64,000 nucleotides of DNA, taken from the NCBI GenBank assembly GCA_905250025.1, contig CAJNOJ010000023.1, positions 310,001-374,000 on the forward strand. The letters run 5' to 3'. This document shows, one piece after another, positions 50,210-62,048 of this stretch (positions are counted from its first letter, which is position 1; each line of letters opens with the position of its first letter). The notes under the pieces were generated by a model. That model saw nothing but the letters and a program-made list of their open reading frames with translations. It was not told where the DNA came from and searched no databases. The position numbers were made by a program, and so were the translations under genes. The stretch comes from Adineta ricciae (taxonomy: Eukaryota > Rotifera > Eurotatoria > Adinetida > Adinetidae).

Positions 50210-51749
50210 ATGGATAAACAAGATGATGCTGAAACACCTCTTTTACGGCCACGCCTTCCAGCTTGGTGGCGTGTACTACCGTCACTGATGCTTTTAATGA
50301 TGATCAGCACAATTGATAGTTTAATTCTAAATGATTTTATTGAATATCGTTATACAAATTTATATAAATTGAATTCATCAACATCAGAAAATACACGAGA
50401 ATTATGTTTGAATGCAACGCGAACAATTCATAATTCAAGTGCTGCTATATCGACAACAACATCGATATATCCCATATCGACAACCATGTCATGGAACACT
50501 ATCATTCAATCGGCAACAGCACGCTTAAATGTCTACATATCACTTGCAGCGACCATACCTACTATTTTGACGTCCATTTTATTCGGTTCCAATTGTGATC
50601 AGATTGGACGAAAACCTTTAATTGTTTTGCCATACGTTGGAAAGATCATTCGGTATATTATCTTAACAGCTGTTGCTTATTATGATCTTTCCAATCTTTG
50701 GATTATTTTATCTGTTATGTTTGATGGACTTTTTGGTACAGCAGCTTTGAATATATTGAGTGCGTTTGCCTATGTCACAGATTGCACGACAGAAAAAACG
50801 CGTACAGCTGGTATTATCATTACTGATGTGTCTATTGGCTGTAGTCGTTTTATTCCATTGCTTACTATCGGAATTTATCTGCAACAACCAAAATTCATTC
50901 AATCGATGACCATCACATTGATCTTGAGTCTGATTGGTTTGATCTTTTCTGTTGTTTTACAGCCGGAATCGAATTTAGATGTTCAACACTTGAATTTCTT
51001 TCAACAATTAAAGCGTGTTAAACTCAATCTGATCAAAAATGTCTTTCGCGTGTTTTTCGTTAAACGCTCCGAACATCAACAAAGATCATTATTATTTTTA
51101 GTCGTCATACACCTTTTGATCGTCGTTATGGTCATGGGCAATATGTCTGTGATCTATCTTTTTCTATACGGTGCACCATTCTGTTTGGATTCATTCGGTG
51201 TCAGTTTAAACAGCGTTGCACAAACTGTTTCTGTCGTTCTCTTAACAATTCCATTCACATTAACGATCGCTAAACGTTCAGATCACTTAATTCTTCCTGC
51301 ACTGGGTTGTCTCGCTTACATGATCCAGTTGGTTTTATTCGGTATTGCACAAAGAATATGGATCCTGTATGTTGCTGTATGTATCGGTGCATGGTACAGT
51401 GTTCTAGTACCGGTTGTTCGTTCACGTATAACAAAATTAGTTGAGCCAACCGAGTATGCCGTGGTATTTATACTTGCCAGCGTCTTTGAGTCAGGTGGTT
51501 ACTATGCAATTAGCGCTCTGGCAAATGAAATTTATCGGGAATCATTAACATTTTATCCAGGTCTTGTTTACTTTGTATTCGCAACTGTTGGCGTTGTGGC
51601 AATTCTTTTGATACTGTATGTTAAAGAATATTTTTCTAGTTATAAGATATGCGTGAAACTATATTTGTTGTTTTTTGTTCTTTAGAATTTTATATATCCT
51701 GGAGTATCAAGCAGCACCGAAACGCAAGCTTTTAAATTTGAATGACTGA
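50210..51749 (+). CDS. SLC46-like MFS transporter
   Basis: About 500 residues with 11-12 membrane segments. An N-terminal ETPLLRP (acidic dileucine-type sorting motif) is followed by TM1. A large N-glycosylatable loop rich in Ser/Thr separates TM1 and TM2 (several NxS/T sites: NSSTS, NATRT, NSSAA). The MFS loop-2 signature reads GSNCDQIGRKPLIVLPYVGK, and SAFAYVTDCTTEKTRTAGI is characteristic of SLC46 (folate, muropeptide or related organic anion carriers). The simple open frame ends at 51685, but a GTATGT donor at 51617 and a TTCTTTAG acceptor ending at 51685 give a better ending: ..ILILYILEYQAAPKRKLLNLND, stop 51747-51749. I prefer the spliced form. Substrate unknown. Confidence 0.85.
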
Positions 51750-51768
51750 TTGTTAAACGTTATATTTA

Positions 51769-51786
51769 TATATATATATATATATA
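51769..51786. repeat. TA microsatellite
   Basis: Nine TA units just after the SLC46-like stop codon. Confidence 0.8.
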
Positions 51787-52520
51787 AAAGTTCATAATAA
51801 CCGTTACTGTTGAACTAGATTTGTTGGCAATGTCCGATTTCGTTAATCTGGATCTTAATCAAGTGATTTAAAGGAAAACATTCGAAACTTTTCATCCGTG
51901 CATTAGTTATGTACGTCATCATTCTCATAATAACATCATTTGTCAGTTATGTAGTATTACGACAAGCTAATCGGTTGATTCCTTGTGAAAAGAAAAAGAG
52001 ATTTCGCGTTAGAATATCATTTTCTAACTGAACATCTCCCAAGAAATATCCTTCCGAGAGAACTTTCATGAATAGATATGAAAAATATTTCATTAGAAAA
52101 GCAAACATCAATGAAATAACAATTGACAAAGTAAAGAATGCAGAATAATGATTTGTGAATATTCTCCTTTGTGAAACGTACAAATGAGATGATAGAAAGT
52201 TAATAAAGCAAAAGAAGAGCCTTTGTGCGTCATTTTTGTTCTTCACATATTACTGACGATTGAAGCATTCTATTACTTTTTTTCTCATTGTCATATATAT
52301 AGTTGACGATAATGACAAAGTTTGAGAATCATGTCTTTCTTTTTCTTATATTTTCTATATATATATTCACACATCGATTGTTGTTATTTTTATATGTGAA
52401 AAGAAAAATGACGTGGAATATATGAGCAATCGTTTTTTCCTTCTTGTTGAGTAGAAAATAATAATGTCGGATCTGATTTCCGTGAGAAAAAGTTTTATTT
52501 CAATCAATACGAAGACAAGA

Positions 52521-52543
52521 GCAGCAACAACAACAACAACAAC
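52521..52543. repeat. CAA microsatellite
   Basis: GCAGCAACAACAACAACAAC and on: about seven CAA/CAG units. Not in a supported reading frame. Confidence 0.8.
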
Positions 52544-53786
52544 ATCAGCGGGAAAGTAAGAAAACGTTGTTTTCGCCTACTGAGACCGAAATTTTGATAT
52601 AGGAAGTCGCTTGTCTCGCTTATTTCAGCGTAAATATGTTTACAAGAGAATGATCATCAATCATTTTTTCTTACGTTTCGGCGACGTTCATTAGTTTTTC
52701 AATTTCTGTCTAGGTAAATAATTCTCGGCAATGTGCAAAAAAATATTTCTCTCTCTCTCTCCTTCAACTAGAGCGTCTTTTTTTACTTATGTCAAAAGCA
52801 TTGAATAGAAACAAAGATAAGTTGTGCTTGATAGAGCAAGAAAATTATTTAGTCAAATCATTCCTACTGACAATTGATAGAGGTATCTGTTCTAAGCATC
52901 TTAATAGTGTGAGATCTTAGAATAAATAATCAGAAAAGACAAAGACAAGGAAGGAGAAGAATTTGCTTCTGTTCATTTCATGCTCGTGTGAAGTTTTTCT
53001 TTTCGCACTTATCTGGTGAAGTATCAGTGCTAGCGCAAGCGAAGATATGTGCGTGTATTGACACGAGATCTAATTGCTTTAGCTTGTGTGTGTGTGTGTG
53101 TATTTATTATGAACAAAAGCACATTTCATCATCTTCATCATCATTATCACCAGCATTCGGCTTCTTTTGTCGTTTTAATGCATCCTTCGTCTAACTACTG
53201 CCTGAAGCAGATTTCAAAGAAAATCTATGGATTTCTATTACTCACTAATACATCTTCTCAAACATTTCAGTCTAGCTTCTCCTGGGCCATCTTTATTAGA
53301 CGTTCTTTCTTTTTTCATATTTTCATTTCTCTAATGAACCACAATTCCCGTTTGTAACGAATGAATGCATTAGATCATTCTAATAGATGTGAGTGTGGTG
53401 AACGACGCACAGTTTTCTTTAGCATATGGTCTCGAATGTCCTCGACGCGCACGACTTTGATCTTGTCAATATTTGTAATGAAATTGAATAAAATTTTAAA
53501 ATTGAAAAGTAGGTTTTGAAAGAGAAAGAGAAAGAGAGCGGCACAGGAAAAGAAATGAGTCGTCAAAGTTCTTCCATAGCAGAACGAGCGTTTGCCTATT
53601 CGCCAACGTTCTGTCCCGCTCAATTATGCGCAGCATAACACACAGATGTGTATATAGTAAAGAGAAAGAAAAATTCACAGAACTTTTCTCTGTTTTTCTC
53701 TCATTTTTTTTCCTTAACACTAATTATTAATGTAGAGGACAGACGGCAGACCCGGAACAATCGCTACGCAGTAGTAAAGTAGACAC

Positions 53787-53832
53787 AGAAGAAAGAAAAG
53801 AAGAAGAAAGAGGAGGAGAAGAAGAAGAAGAA
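53787..53832. repeat. Purine-rich GAA/GAAA tract
   Basis: Forty-six bases of almost pure purine, mainly GAA and GAAA units. It generates the artificial Phe/Ser-rich minus-strand frames at 53720-54156. Confidence 0.75.
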
Positions 53833-54900
53833 TGTGCAGTAGATTCTTTGCGAGCAAACGAACAAGGAAAATCTCGTCGAAGGCGAATAGTAATAGAATG
53901 ATAGTAATGATGATCTCATCCATTGCATGCGTGGGCTATTTAGGCGATCTGCGATGATGTATAGAATGGAAAGCGAAGAGAAGAAAGCGACCATATGGGA
54001 AAGAACGGCTATTGCTTTCTCTGTCTGCCTTGGTCGCATCTCTCTCATTCTAACCGGTTCTGATCTGATATAGACAATGTTATGATGAATCTCTTTTCTG
54101 TATTTGTGTTCGGCGCGTGCGTCCTCATTGTCCATACGCAATTTGTACCTACGCATCTTCTTTGCATTCTCCTTTTTGCTTTCTCTCTCTCTCCCTCTTT
54201 TCTATCTTCCTACATCTGTGCGCCGTTGTCAGAGACGTATCTCGTTCTATTGTGTCTATTTTCTATACACATAGCAACTATCTATCTTGGAATATTTTTC
54301 TCTTTTTCTACTATTGCATCGAGTTCGATATATTAATATTGATATCTAGATATGCATATGAACTGAACTTGTTACTTCCAATGACTGAATGGCTACGAGC
54401 TCATCGTACAATAGCAGTATTCAAAGGTATTAAAATTCATAGATTGAGTATTTGTGTATTAGTACAGAAATGATCCAAAAATTCGATCATTCCTTTCGCA
54501 TTAACTTCTCTTATTTCTATTTTTGTTCGCTGTCTTCCTCTCTCTCTCTCTCCTTCGGTCTCCTTAATAACATCTAAAAAATCATTTGCTTATGATAGTA
54601 CTATTGATACATGTCAACCTTCGACTACATATCTGTCTTATTAGAAAGATCAAACGAAGTGGAAAAGAGAAAAAAAAAGAAAAAAACACAATTACGTATT
54701 ATATGCCGATTTTCATCCATCACTCAATTCAATGTCTAGATATGACAGTCTTTCCGTTTTCCATCTTTATCTCTGTTTCGATTTTTAATCTAGTCAATGA
54801 ATACGACCAGTTGTCAAAACATTCCTAGATCTTCTTTCATTCATTCTTTTTTCTTCTTTTTTATGTCAATTTTAGTAGCATCACACATGAGCCACAAATA

Positions 54901-57900
54901 ATGGCATCAACAACGTCCACAGTCACAAAAAAAGACTCCTCAGCATCGACATCGACAGCAAATACGCATGTTCGATGTCTGCCATCACCGCCCACATATC
55001 GTCTAACGATCGCTGATTTATTTGATACTTCAACTGGTGGTGGTAAGCCGCGACTTGAACGTCTTCGCGAGCATCTTTTCGCCGAAGGACGTCTCGAAGA
55101 AGATGCAGCCTTAATGATCATTGAGCGTGGTGAAAATTTATTACGTTCAGAAAACACATTAGTCGATTTAGAAGCTCCAATAACTGGTAAATATTGTTCT
55201 AATGAATAGCGAATCCTCCGACATAAGTCATCATTTTAGTATGTGGTGATATACATGGACAATTTTATGATCTCATGAAACTAATTGAAGTTGGCGGTAC
55301 GTGCACTATTTTTAGCGTAATATCACTTTAGTTAGAGGAAAAATGAATGATTTTTTCCGACTGAAACTCAACTGTCAAAAATGATTAAGCTAAGACACTT
55401 CACTCTCTAAATACGATTACTCTTTATTCAGGTTCACCTGCCACAACACGATACTTATTCATGGGTGATTATGTTGATCGAGGATACTTCTCAATTGAAT
55501 GTGTTCTGTATTTATGGGCACTTAAAATTCATTATTCCAACACGTTTTTTCTTCTACGTGGCAATCATGAATGTCGACATTTAACTGAATACTTCACATT
55601 TAAAACTGAATGTAAGTTTCACAATTGAATTGACAACTCATTCTTTGCTTCTAATATTTATCTTTCTTCTCTACATCCAGGTAAAATCAAATACACTGAA
55701 CGAGTTTATGATGCATGTATGCGTGCATTCGATTGTTTGCCATTAGCTGCCCTAATCGACAAACAATTCTTTTGTGTACACGGTAAGAAAAACAAAATGA
55801 GTCACCGCTAAATAGAACATTGTTTTCCCAGGTGGTCTTTCGCCCGAAATTCATACGTTAGATGATATCAAAAAGTTAGATCGATTCAAAGAGCCTCCAC
55901 CTTATGGTCCTATGTGTGATTTACTATGGAGTGATCCTGTCGAAGATTATGGTCATGAAAAATCTCATGATGAAAAATATTTATTTAACGCTACACGTGG
56001 TTGTTCATATTTTTATACGTTTAAAGCTGTGAATGATTTTCTTGTTCGAAATAATCTTTTAACTGTTATCCGTGCTCATGAAGCTCAAGATGTTGGCTAT
56101 CGTATGTATCGTAAATGTCCATCAAGTGGTTTTCCATCGTTAATGACGATATTCTCTGCGCCGAATTATCTTGATGTCTATCAGAATAAAGCTGCGATAC
56201 TTAAATATGATACAAATATCGTTAATATCAGGCAGTTCAATTCGTCTCCTCATCCGTACTGGCTACCGAACTTCATGAATGTCTTTACATGGTCATTGCC
56301 GTTCGTCGGAGAGAAAGTGACTGAAATGTTAATCAATATACTGAATATTTGCAGCGAAGAAGAACTTGTACACGATTTATCCAGCGAGCAACAAAATGAT
56401 AATGATAATCAGTTCCGTCGCGATGCTATTCGTTCGAAAATACGTGCTGTAGGAAAAATGGCCAAAGTGTACGCCTCGTTACGTGAAGCAAGTGAAAATG
56501 TTATTAATTTGAAAGGTCTAACACCTGTTTCGCCATCGTCATCATCAACAAATTTGAATGAACTTATCGACGATGAAGGAGATACTTCTGAACATCCAAA
56601 AGTACCAACGGATTTTTCATTTTCAACAGCGAAAACATTTGATCAGATTAATGAACGTATGCCACCGTGGTCCGATGCTGAACGTAAACAACGTTTTGCC
56701 AACAAGAATTCAACGGGCAAAGATGATTCAAATCTTTCGCATACTGATAGTGATAATGAACGAATTGAATCAACAAATGCCGAGAGAGATTCAACATCTC
56801 ATACACCCATTCTTGTTATACAAAAGGAAGACGAAAAAATCCTCAATGGAAGCGATAAGTAATAAAAACTTTTCATTTTTCGCAAGAGAAAGCAGATCGT
56901 TGCAGAATAAATAATTGTTTCTTGAATAAAAATCATATGTTTCGTAGCAAAATCATCTCTTTTATTCGTTGACAAAAGGACAGAAAGATGAAGTCCGATT
57001 ATAATTTCTTTTGCATGTTTTTGTCCTTGTCCATTCACCAGATGTGTAATTAAATGATAACAGAAGGAGAAATATTGGGAAAAAGAAACTTATTCCGTTA
57101 TCGAACATCTTTTTTATCCATATTCATTACACTTAACCGAAGAAGACTCGTCTGTTTTTCAACTATCTTGATGAGACAAAAGATAAATGTAAAACAGATT
57201 TTTTTTGCATTTTGTGACCAAACATATTTTAATAATAACAGTAATTGATTTTTTTCTTCTTTCGTGTTTAGATCTCCAGTCATTAAATCAACTCCGTTGT
57301 CTACGACTTCTCCATCAACTTCGAAACCTGTTTCAACTTCAGCCGGTGATTGCCATACTGATCTTGATCAGATAGATATCCGATTCGAGAAAAACCATCA
57401 TGATTCTCTACCAAACTCGAAACATTCCACCAATAACTCGACGAGTTCGACGACCACGACGAGCACTAATAGTGGGAGTAGCAGTTTTTCACTTAAAAAC
57501 CCTGTGAGCTCATTTCGTTCATGGGTATCGAATAAGAAGATGTCACGTGAAGAATCAGGAACCGCATCGATGAATCATTCGATTACAACCTATGGTAAAA
57601 TCGATACATCTCCGACTCCACGTAAGTCTTCAGTAAGTTCAAGTGCCACGCGACGAAATCGTACGAATTCGGCATCAGCGACTACGACAACATCTGTTCT
57701 CAATCATCATCAACAGCAAAATCAAACAAATTCTTCCTCGCCATCATCATCAACAACAACAACAACAACCGGATCAACACGTGTAAAAAAGAAATCATCG
57801 TTTGCATTACGTAATACCAATCCCATTTCATTACTTAAGCGAACATCAGATACGAGTCATAATCAAACAGATGTATCTTCAACTGAACAAGCAGGAACAG

Positions 57901-57983
57901 GCGGGGGTGGAGGAAATGGACCATTTGGTTATTTCAAAAATCTTGTACGAGGCGATAGTAGTAGCAGTGAAAAAAAGCAGTAG
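54901..57983 (+). CDS. PPP3C: Calcineurin A (PP2B catalytic subunit) with extended Ser/Thr-rich C-terminus
   Basis: A multi-exon Ca2+/calmodulin-dependent phosphatase. The N-terminus is Ser/Thr-rich, then the core carries [69 protein letters not shown] and [16 protein letters not shown]. All metal and phosphate ligands are present. The B-subunit helix region, a calmodulin-binding segment ([18 protein letters not shown]) and the autoinhibitory [12 protein letters not shown] follow. The frame can stop at 56862 (..NGSDK). Alternatively a GTAATA donor at that stop codon joins a TTCGTGTTTAG acceptor at about 57270, adding about 235 Ser/Thr/Asn-rich residues that end SSSSEKKQ at 57983. Both forms keep the core intact. 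Confidence 0.93.
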
Positions 57984-58476
57984 TTCGCCTTGTATGTGTG
58001 AGTGTGAGCGTGTGATTTTGTTTTTCAGTTTTTCTTTCTTTCTTTCTTTCTCTTTTTAAATTTCTTTCGTTGTTGTTCGTTCTTTCTTTTTCTGTATATA
58101 AGAAACATTCGTGGTTAAAACTAAAAGAGAATCTTTAATGATTGAACCACAAATACACATAAACAGCTGCTAAAAATCTTCTACACTTGTGTTCATTTAA
58201 CCTTTCATCTCAATGATCATTAACCTTTCACAAATCAGCTGTTCATATAAACATCTAGCTGACAGGATCATGATAATAATTATTAACATTTCGTCTTGTC
58301 AGATGTTTACACTTAAATATTAGAATACTTATTTTATTGTTTGATCGTACGCGACAATTTCCATTTTATATCTAGTAGAAAGAAGAAAACAGAAAAACAA
58401 TCGTTTAAAAAATTAATCAACACTCTTGATTCGATTTTCACTGATCAATCGAATCATCTTCTTCGAACGACTTTCG
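57984..58476 (+). other. Convergent intergenic region, 493 bp
   Basis: Contains a TTTC repeat (58029-58052) and the 3' UTRs of calcineurin A and the ankyrin gene. Nothing else is seen. Confidence 0.4.
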
Positions 58477-59889
58477 TCAATAATTCATTTTCGTTCTTGC
58501 TTTGATTTCGGCATTAGCAATGTCATCGATTAATTGAACAATTTTATCCTGATAACGTTCTTCGGCAAGTTGTCGACCGTTACGTTGATAGCTAACGTGT
58601 ACATTAATATGCTTATAACCGCGATCGACCAGCCATTTCAATCGTTTATAATTTCCTTCATTTATTAAACGTACAATATAAGCGTCAAGTTCTGTTTTCG
58701 CCTGAACACGATTAGTCAACACACAATATTCTCGTAGTGTCAACTTCTCGTAATTGGGATGTCGTGCAGTTAGATCAACATTCTTATCGAGTAATAAGCG
58801 TATCAAATAATTTTTGGACTGATACTGCAATGCGGTCACAAGAGCATTGTCATATTCACCCTTGATACTCGGATCCGCACCACGAAATAGAAGAAATTTA
58901 GCTGCATCATTTTGTTGGTGTGTTATAGCGGTCAATAGTGCTGTCGTTGCAAAGTTTTTCGCAGAGATCTGTCCAATGTTAATATCGATTTTCCATTGAC
59001 TCAAGAAGTAATCTAATAAACGTACTGAACCGAGTTGAGAGGCATGGAAAAACCCATCTCTTGCCAATGTTTGCTGTCGATTCTCATTACAGAGATTTCG
59101 AATAAATTTGTCACAACGACGAACGTCATTCAGTTTTAAAACGGACAGAAATCGTTGTTGAAATGATGGAAGATCTAGACGACGATGAATTAAATCAGCT
59201 AATGGATGGTGATTCAGTTCGTAAGCGTATTCATACGCAGTCAACGTTTTTTGAATAAATTGATCAGCTTTTGGTATCATGATCCAAAAAAGAAAAGACA
59301 AAATATTCTTCACTTTATATTTAGATACTGTTTTAAGTTACACTAAGATCTGCTTTCCAATTAGAAAGTGTGTATGATGTTGCAGTGTCAGATTTAGTTC
59401 TATTCGAGACTCGATACGTAATTAGAATCGACTTGTTTTACAAAATCTGCGTATTAGACTTCTTTAATTTCAGCTAATCAAATAAACGACATTAACTTCG
59501 GCTGGCATAAACAAAAACATCGATATCTGATCTATTCATACTTGAAGATGAATTCTTTTACAAAAATAATAGATCGATGATCTTTTTACTATATCAACTT
59601 TATCGTATTTACTTACTGTATAAGATTTATTCAATGGAATTTCCATTTGAAGTAAAAATTTCACAAATGGATCATTGTTACGTTCGATAGCATAGAAAAT
59701 CAATGGTTTCGTTGCTTTGTCGTCTGATTCATATTGAACAACATCAAAATATTTCACAAGATTTTCAAACCGTCGAAGATGACCACCTTCCACTAGGCGT
59801 ATACACTCAATATATTGCGCATCATCATCATCTTGCTTAGCATTGTTCTTATCCACTATTGATTTCTCATTCTCAATTCCATCCTCCAT
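58477..59889 (-). CDS. Ankyrin-repeat protein
   Basis: Two exons encode about 370 residues. Exon 1 starts at MEDGIENEKS (59889; an in-frame Met exists at 59937) and gives DAQYIECIRLVEGGHLRRFE, then KPLIFYAIERNNDPFVKFLL, an ankyrin unit. An intron of about 340 bp follows (donor near 59613, acceptor near 59275; the exact joint is uncertain). Exon 2 gives LTAYEYAYELNHHPLADLIH, FFHASQLGSVRLLDYFL, TTALLTAITHQQNDAAKFLL, NALVTALQYQSKNYLIRLLL and a diverged tail ending ARTKMNY. There is no SOCS box or membrane segment. This is a lineage-type ankyrin protein, and no orthologue is claimed. Confidence 0.7.
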
Positions 59890-60195
59890 TGTAAAATTGA
59901 AACTAAACACAATAATATATTTTTTCTTGGCTTTCAACAGTTTCCTTCTAAACTCTTACAAGTATCTTTGATTTGATTTGCTAAGCAACTTGACTTTTAG
60001 AGTTTCTTTCGTTATATATTTTTTTCGATCTCCTAACAAAGCAGTATCTGATATACTATGTCAATAATAACAGAATGAAACAAAAAACCTTCACTATTTT
60101 GCCATACCTTGTATCAATACTTAGCTTTCGAAATTGACTTTTCATTCATAAATTTTAAAGCGCGTTCATATCTTGTTTTGTCGACTATTTGACTT
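59890..60195. other. Divergent promoter region, 306 bp
   Basis: It separates the minus-strand ankyrin gene from the plus-strand thioredoxin. AT-rich; no clear motif beyond A/T runs. Confidence 0.35.
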
Positions 60196-60612
60196 ATGGG
60201 TTCGTGTTTTTCCCATGACGAATCTCGAATATCTCTTCAACAAGATTTGTCTCAATCATCCATCAATCCATATGTAAATCAAATGCATGAAATAACTACA
60301 AAGGATGAATTCAAACGATTAACTACTAGTCCAGAGACTCAGAATATGTTGATTTTATGTGATTTCTATGCTGTTTGGTGCAGACCATGTTCACAGTGTG
60401 CACCGACACTACATAAATGGGCATTGAATGAATATAAAACCAATGTTATTTTCATGAAAGTTGATGTCGATCAAAATAGCGATTTAGCGAATGAATTCTC
60501 CATCAGCATTTTACCAACATTTGTTTTATTTAAACAGGGAAAAGAAGTCTTTCGTTTGTCAGGAACGAATTTAGATAAGCTTAAAAAAGAAATCGATAGA
60601 TTGCGAAACTAG
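60196..60612 (+). CDS. Thioredoxin with dual-acylation-type N-terminus
   Basis: An intronless gene for 138 residues. The C-terminal ~105 residues are a thioredoxin fold: LILCDFYAVWCRPCSQCAPT with the redox pair C62 and C65 (WCRPC instead of the usual WCGPC), MKVDVDQNSDLANEFSI, the cis-proline loop ILPTFVLF and KQGKEVFRLSG. The first residues, MGSCFS, fit the N-myristoylation consensus (Gly2, Ser6) with a palmitoylatable Cys4. A polar linker of about 25 residues follows, so the enzyme is likely tethered to a membrane by lipids rather than secreted or mitochondrial. A further Cys at position 68, close to the active site, could modulate it. Confidence 0.88.
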   Translation: MGSCFSHDESRISLQQDLSQSSINPYVNQMHEITTKDEFKRLTTSPETQNMLILCDFYAVWCRPCSQCAPTLHKWALNEYKTNVIFMKVDVDQNSDLANEFSISILPTFVLFKQGKEVFRLSGTNLDKLKKEIDRLRN

Positions 60613-62048
60613 ACGGCAACCTGTGCTCAGTCATTCGTTGACGATTTACGAATAAGCATTACAATTTATAATTAAGAAAAGAAATTTTAATAAAAAATAC
60701 CTATTGATTTCGAATGATAAAGCAACAGTAAATTTTTCAATATCTTGAGAGAGCGTATGTGAGAGTAATGCTAATAAAAAGCAGTACTTATTAATCGGAT
60801 TTTTCTTTCTACGTCCGTCCAGTGTAGATTAGTTGACCAGATTTCATTTGCAAACGACACAAAAATAGAGAAATCATGCTGAATGTCTGAATATTAGTCA
60901 TGTCTCATTGGGATAAAATCACACTCACACACTTGAAAGTGTGTATCTCATTTCACGAGAGAATACTTTGTAAAAAAATTGTCTATTTGAAGTTATAACT
61001 ATTTATAATACTTACTATTCCCCATAAGTCAAAATAAAAGAACTCATTTGGTAATGTCTAGCGCTTAATACACTAGTTACAGATATTCATGAATGAAAAG
61101 GTATTGATATCTTTCATTATCATTGATTGGCGAATTGTAAAAGCATCATACTGCTTTCTTTGTCCTACGTGTTCCACTTGACCGTTCGACGTAAGTGATT
61201 CTTTAAAATGATAGGAAAAAGTTTGGGAGAACTTCACTTCAGTTACGCTTTTAAGTTCGACTAACTCATTTCACACAAATCGACATGATGGTGTGGAGGA
61301 GAATGTGACTTAGGAGTAGTTCTACCGGAAAAATCTTCTTCTAGTTTACAAATCATGCATCAATAGAAGAATTATTTTGTTTAGAAAGTTTCGATCAATG
61401 TCTGAAAGGGCATTACTGTTCGAGGTAGCTCAAAAATCAACAAAGAGACATTGAGTACTTTCTAGAATTAAAAAATAAAGCTTGTTGTTTTATGCTGTCA
61501 AAACTATTGTTTTTCATGAGAAATGTAAACAGTTACTCTCTGTTTTCTTTTCAATTTCTCATGTGCTAATAAAAAGTGACGATTCGAACACAAACTTCTA
61601 CTTATAATATATCCATAATATGATTGAATTTTCTTTTATTTATATCGTCATAAACATCACTCTAGTTTCTACATTGCGAAACACACACACACACACACGT
61701 CTATCAATTTGGATGGTTCGTCATACGATTTTGACTTTACAGCGATCTCGTTGTCATGAATTGACTCTTCAATTAAGTGAGAAAAACGATTGCATCAACA
61801 TGTCAATGTATATCTCTCTACAATTTGAGTCTGCTTCGAAATCAGTACAAGCATTTCATTAGAAAACTAGGAGCAATCGTAGCAGTATAGTAAACAAACA
61901 AGAAAAAACACACGTAAATATATGTGGCAAGAACCTTGAAGAGATCTGATGAATAAAAAGAAACAAAGTGAAAAGAAAGGAGAACAAAAAGGTTGCCGGT
62001 ATAGAAAAAAAATCAATCAGAAGATGATACTACAAAAGGGAAAATATG
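60613..62048. other. Convergent intergenic region, about 1.4 kb
   Basis: 3' regions of the thioredoxin and HMG-CoA synthase genes. AT-rich, with an AC microsatellite at 61681-61698. A plus-strand frame at 61620-61862 shows no family features. No RNA gene was recognised. Confidence 0.4.

Larger units (their letters stand above)
51750..54900 (+). other. Largest gene-poor stretch, about 3.1 kb
   Basis: AT-rich sequence with a TA repeat at 51769-51786, a CAA repeat at about 52521-52543, a TG repeat at 53085-53101 and a purine tract at 53787-53832. It ends with a TTTTAG acceptor at about 54876 before calcineurin A, so part of it may be a calcineurin 5' UTR exon and intron. Several frames of 60-130 codons exist but are low-complexity or hydrophobic by composition and show no domain. 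Confidence 0.45.

Noticed and set aside
53049-54473. Several overlapping frames of 60-130 codons suggesting a membrane protein
   Set aside because: They cross TG and GAA repeats and CT-rich stretches; none has a domain, and neighbouring frames look equally open.
61620-61862. Plus-strand 80-codon frame beside the AC repeat
   Set aside because: The repeat encodes part of it, and nothing resembles a known family.
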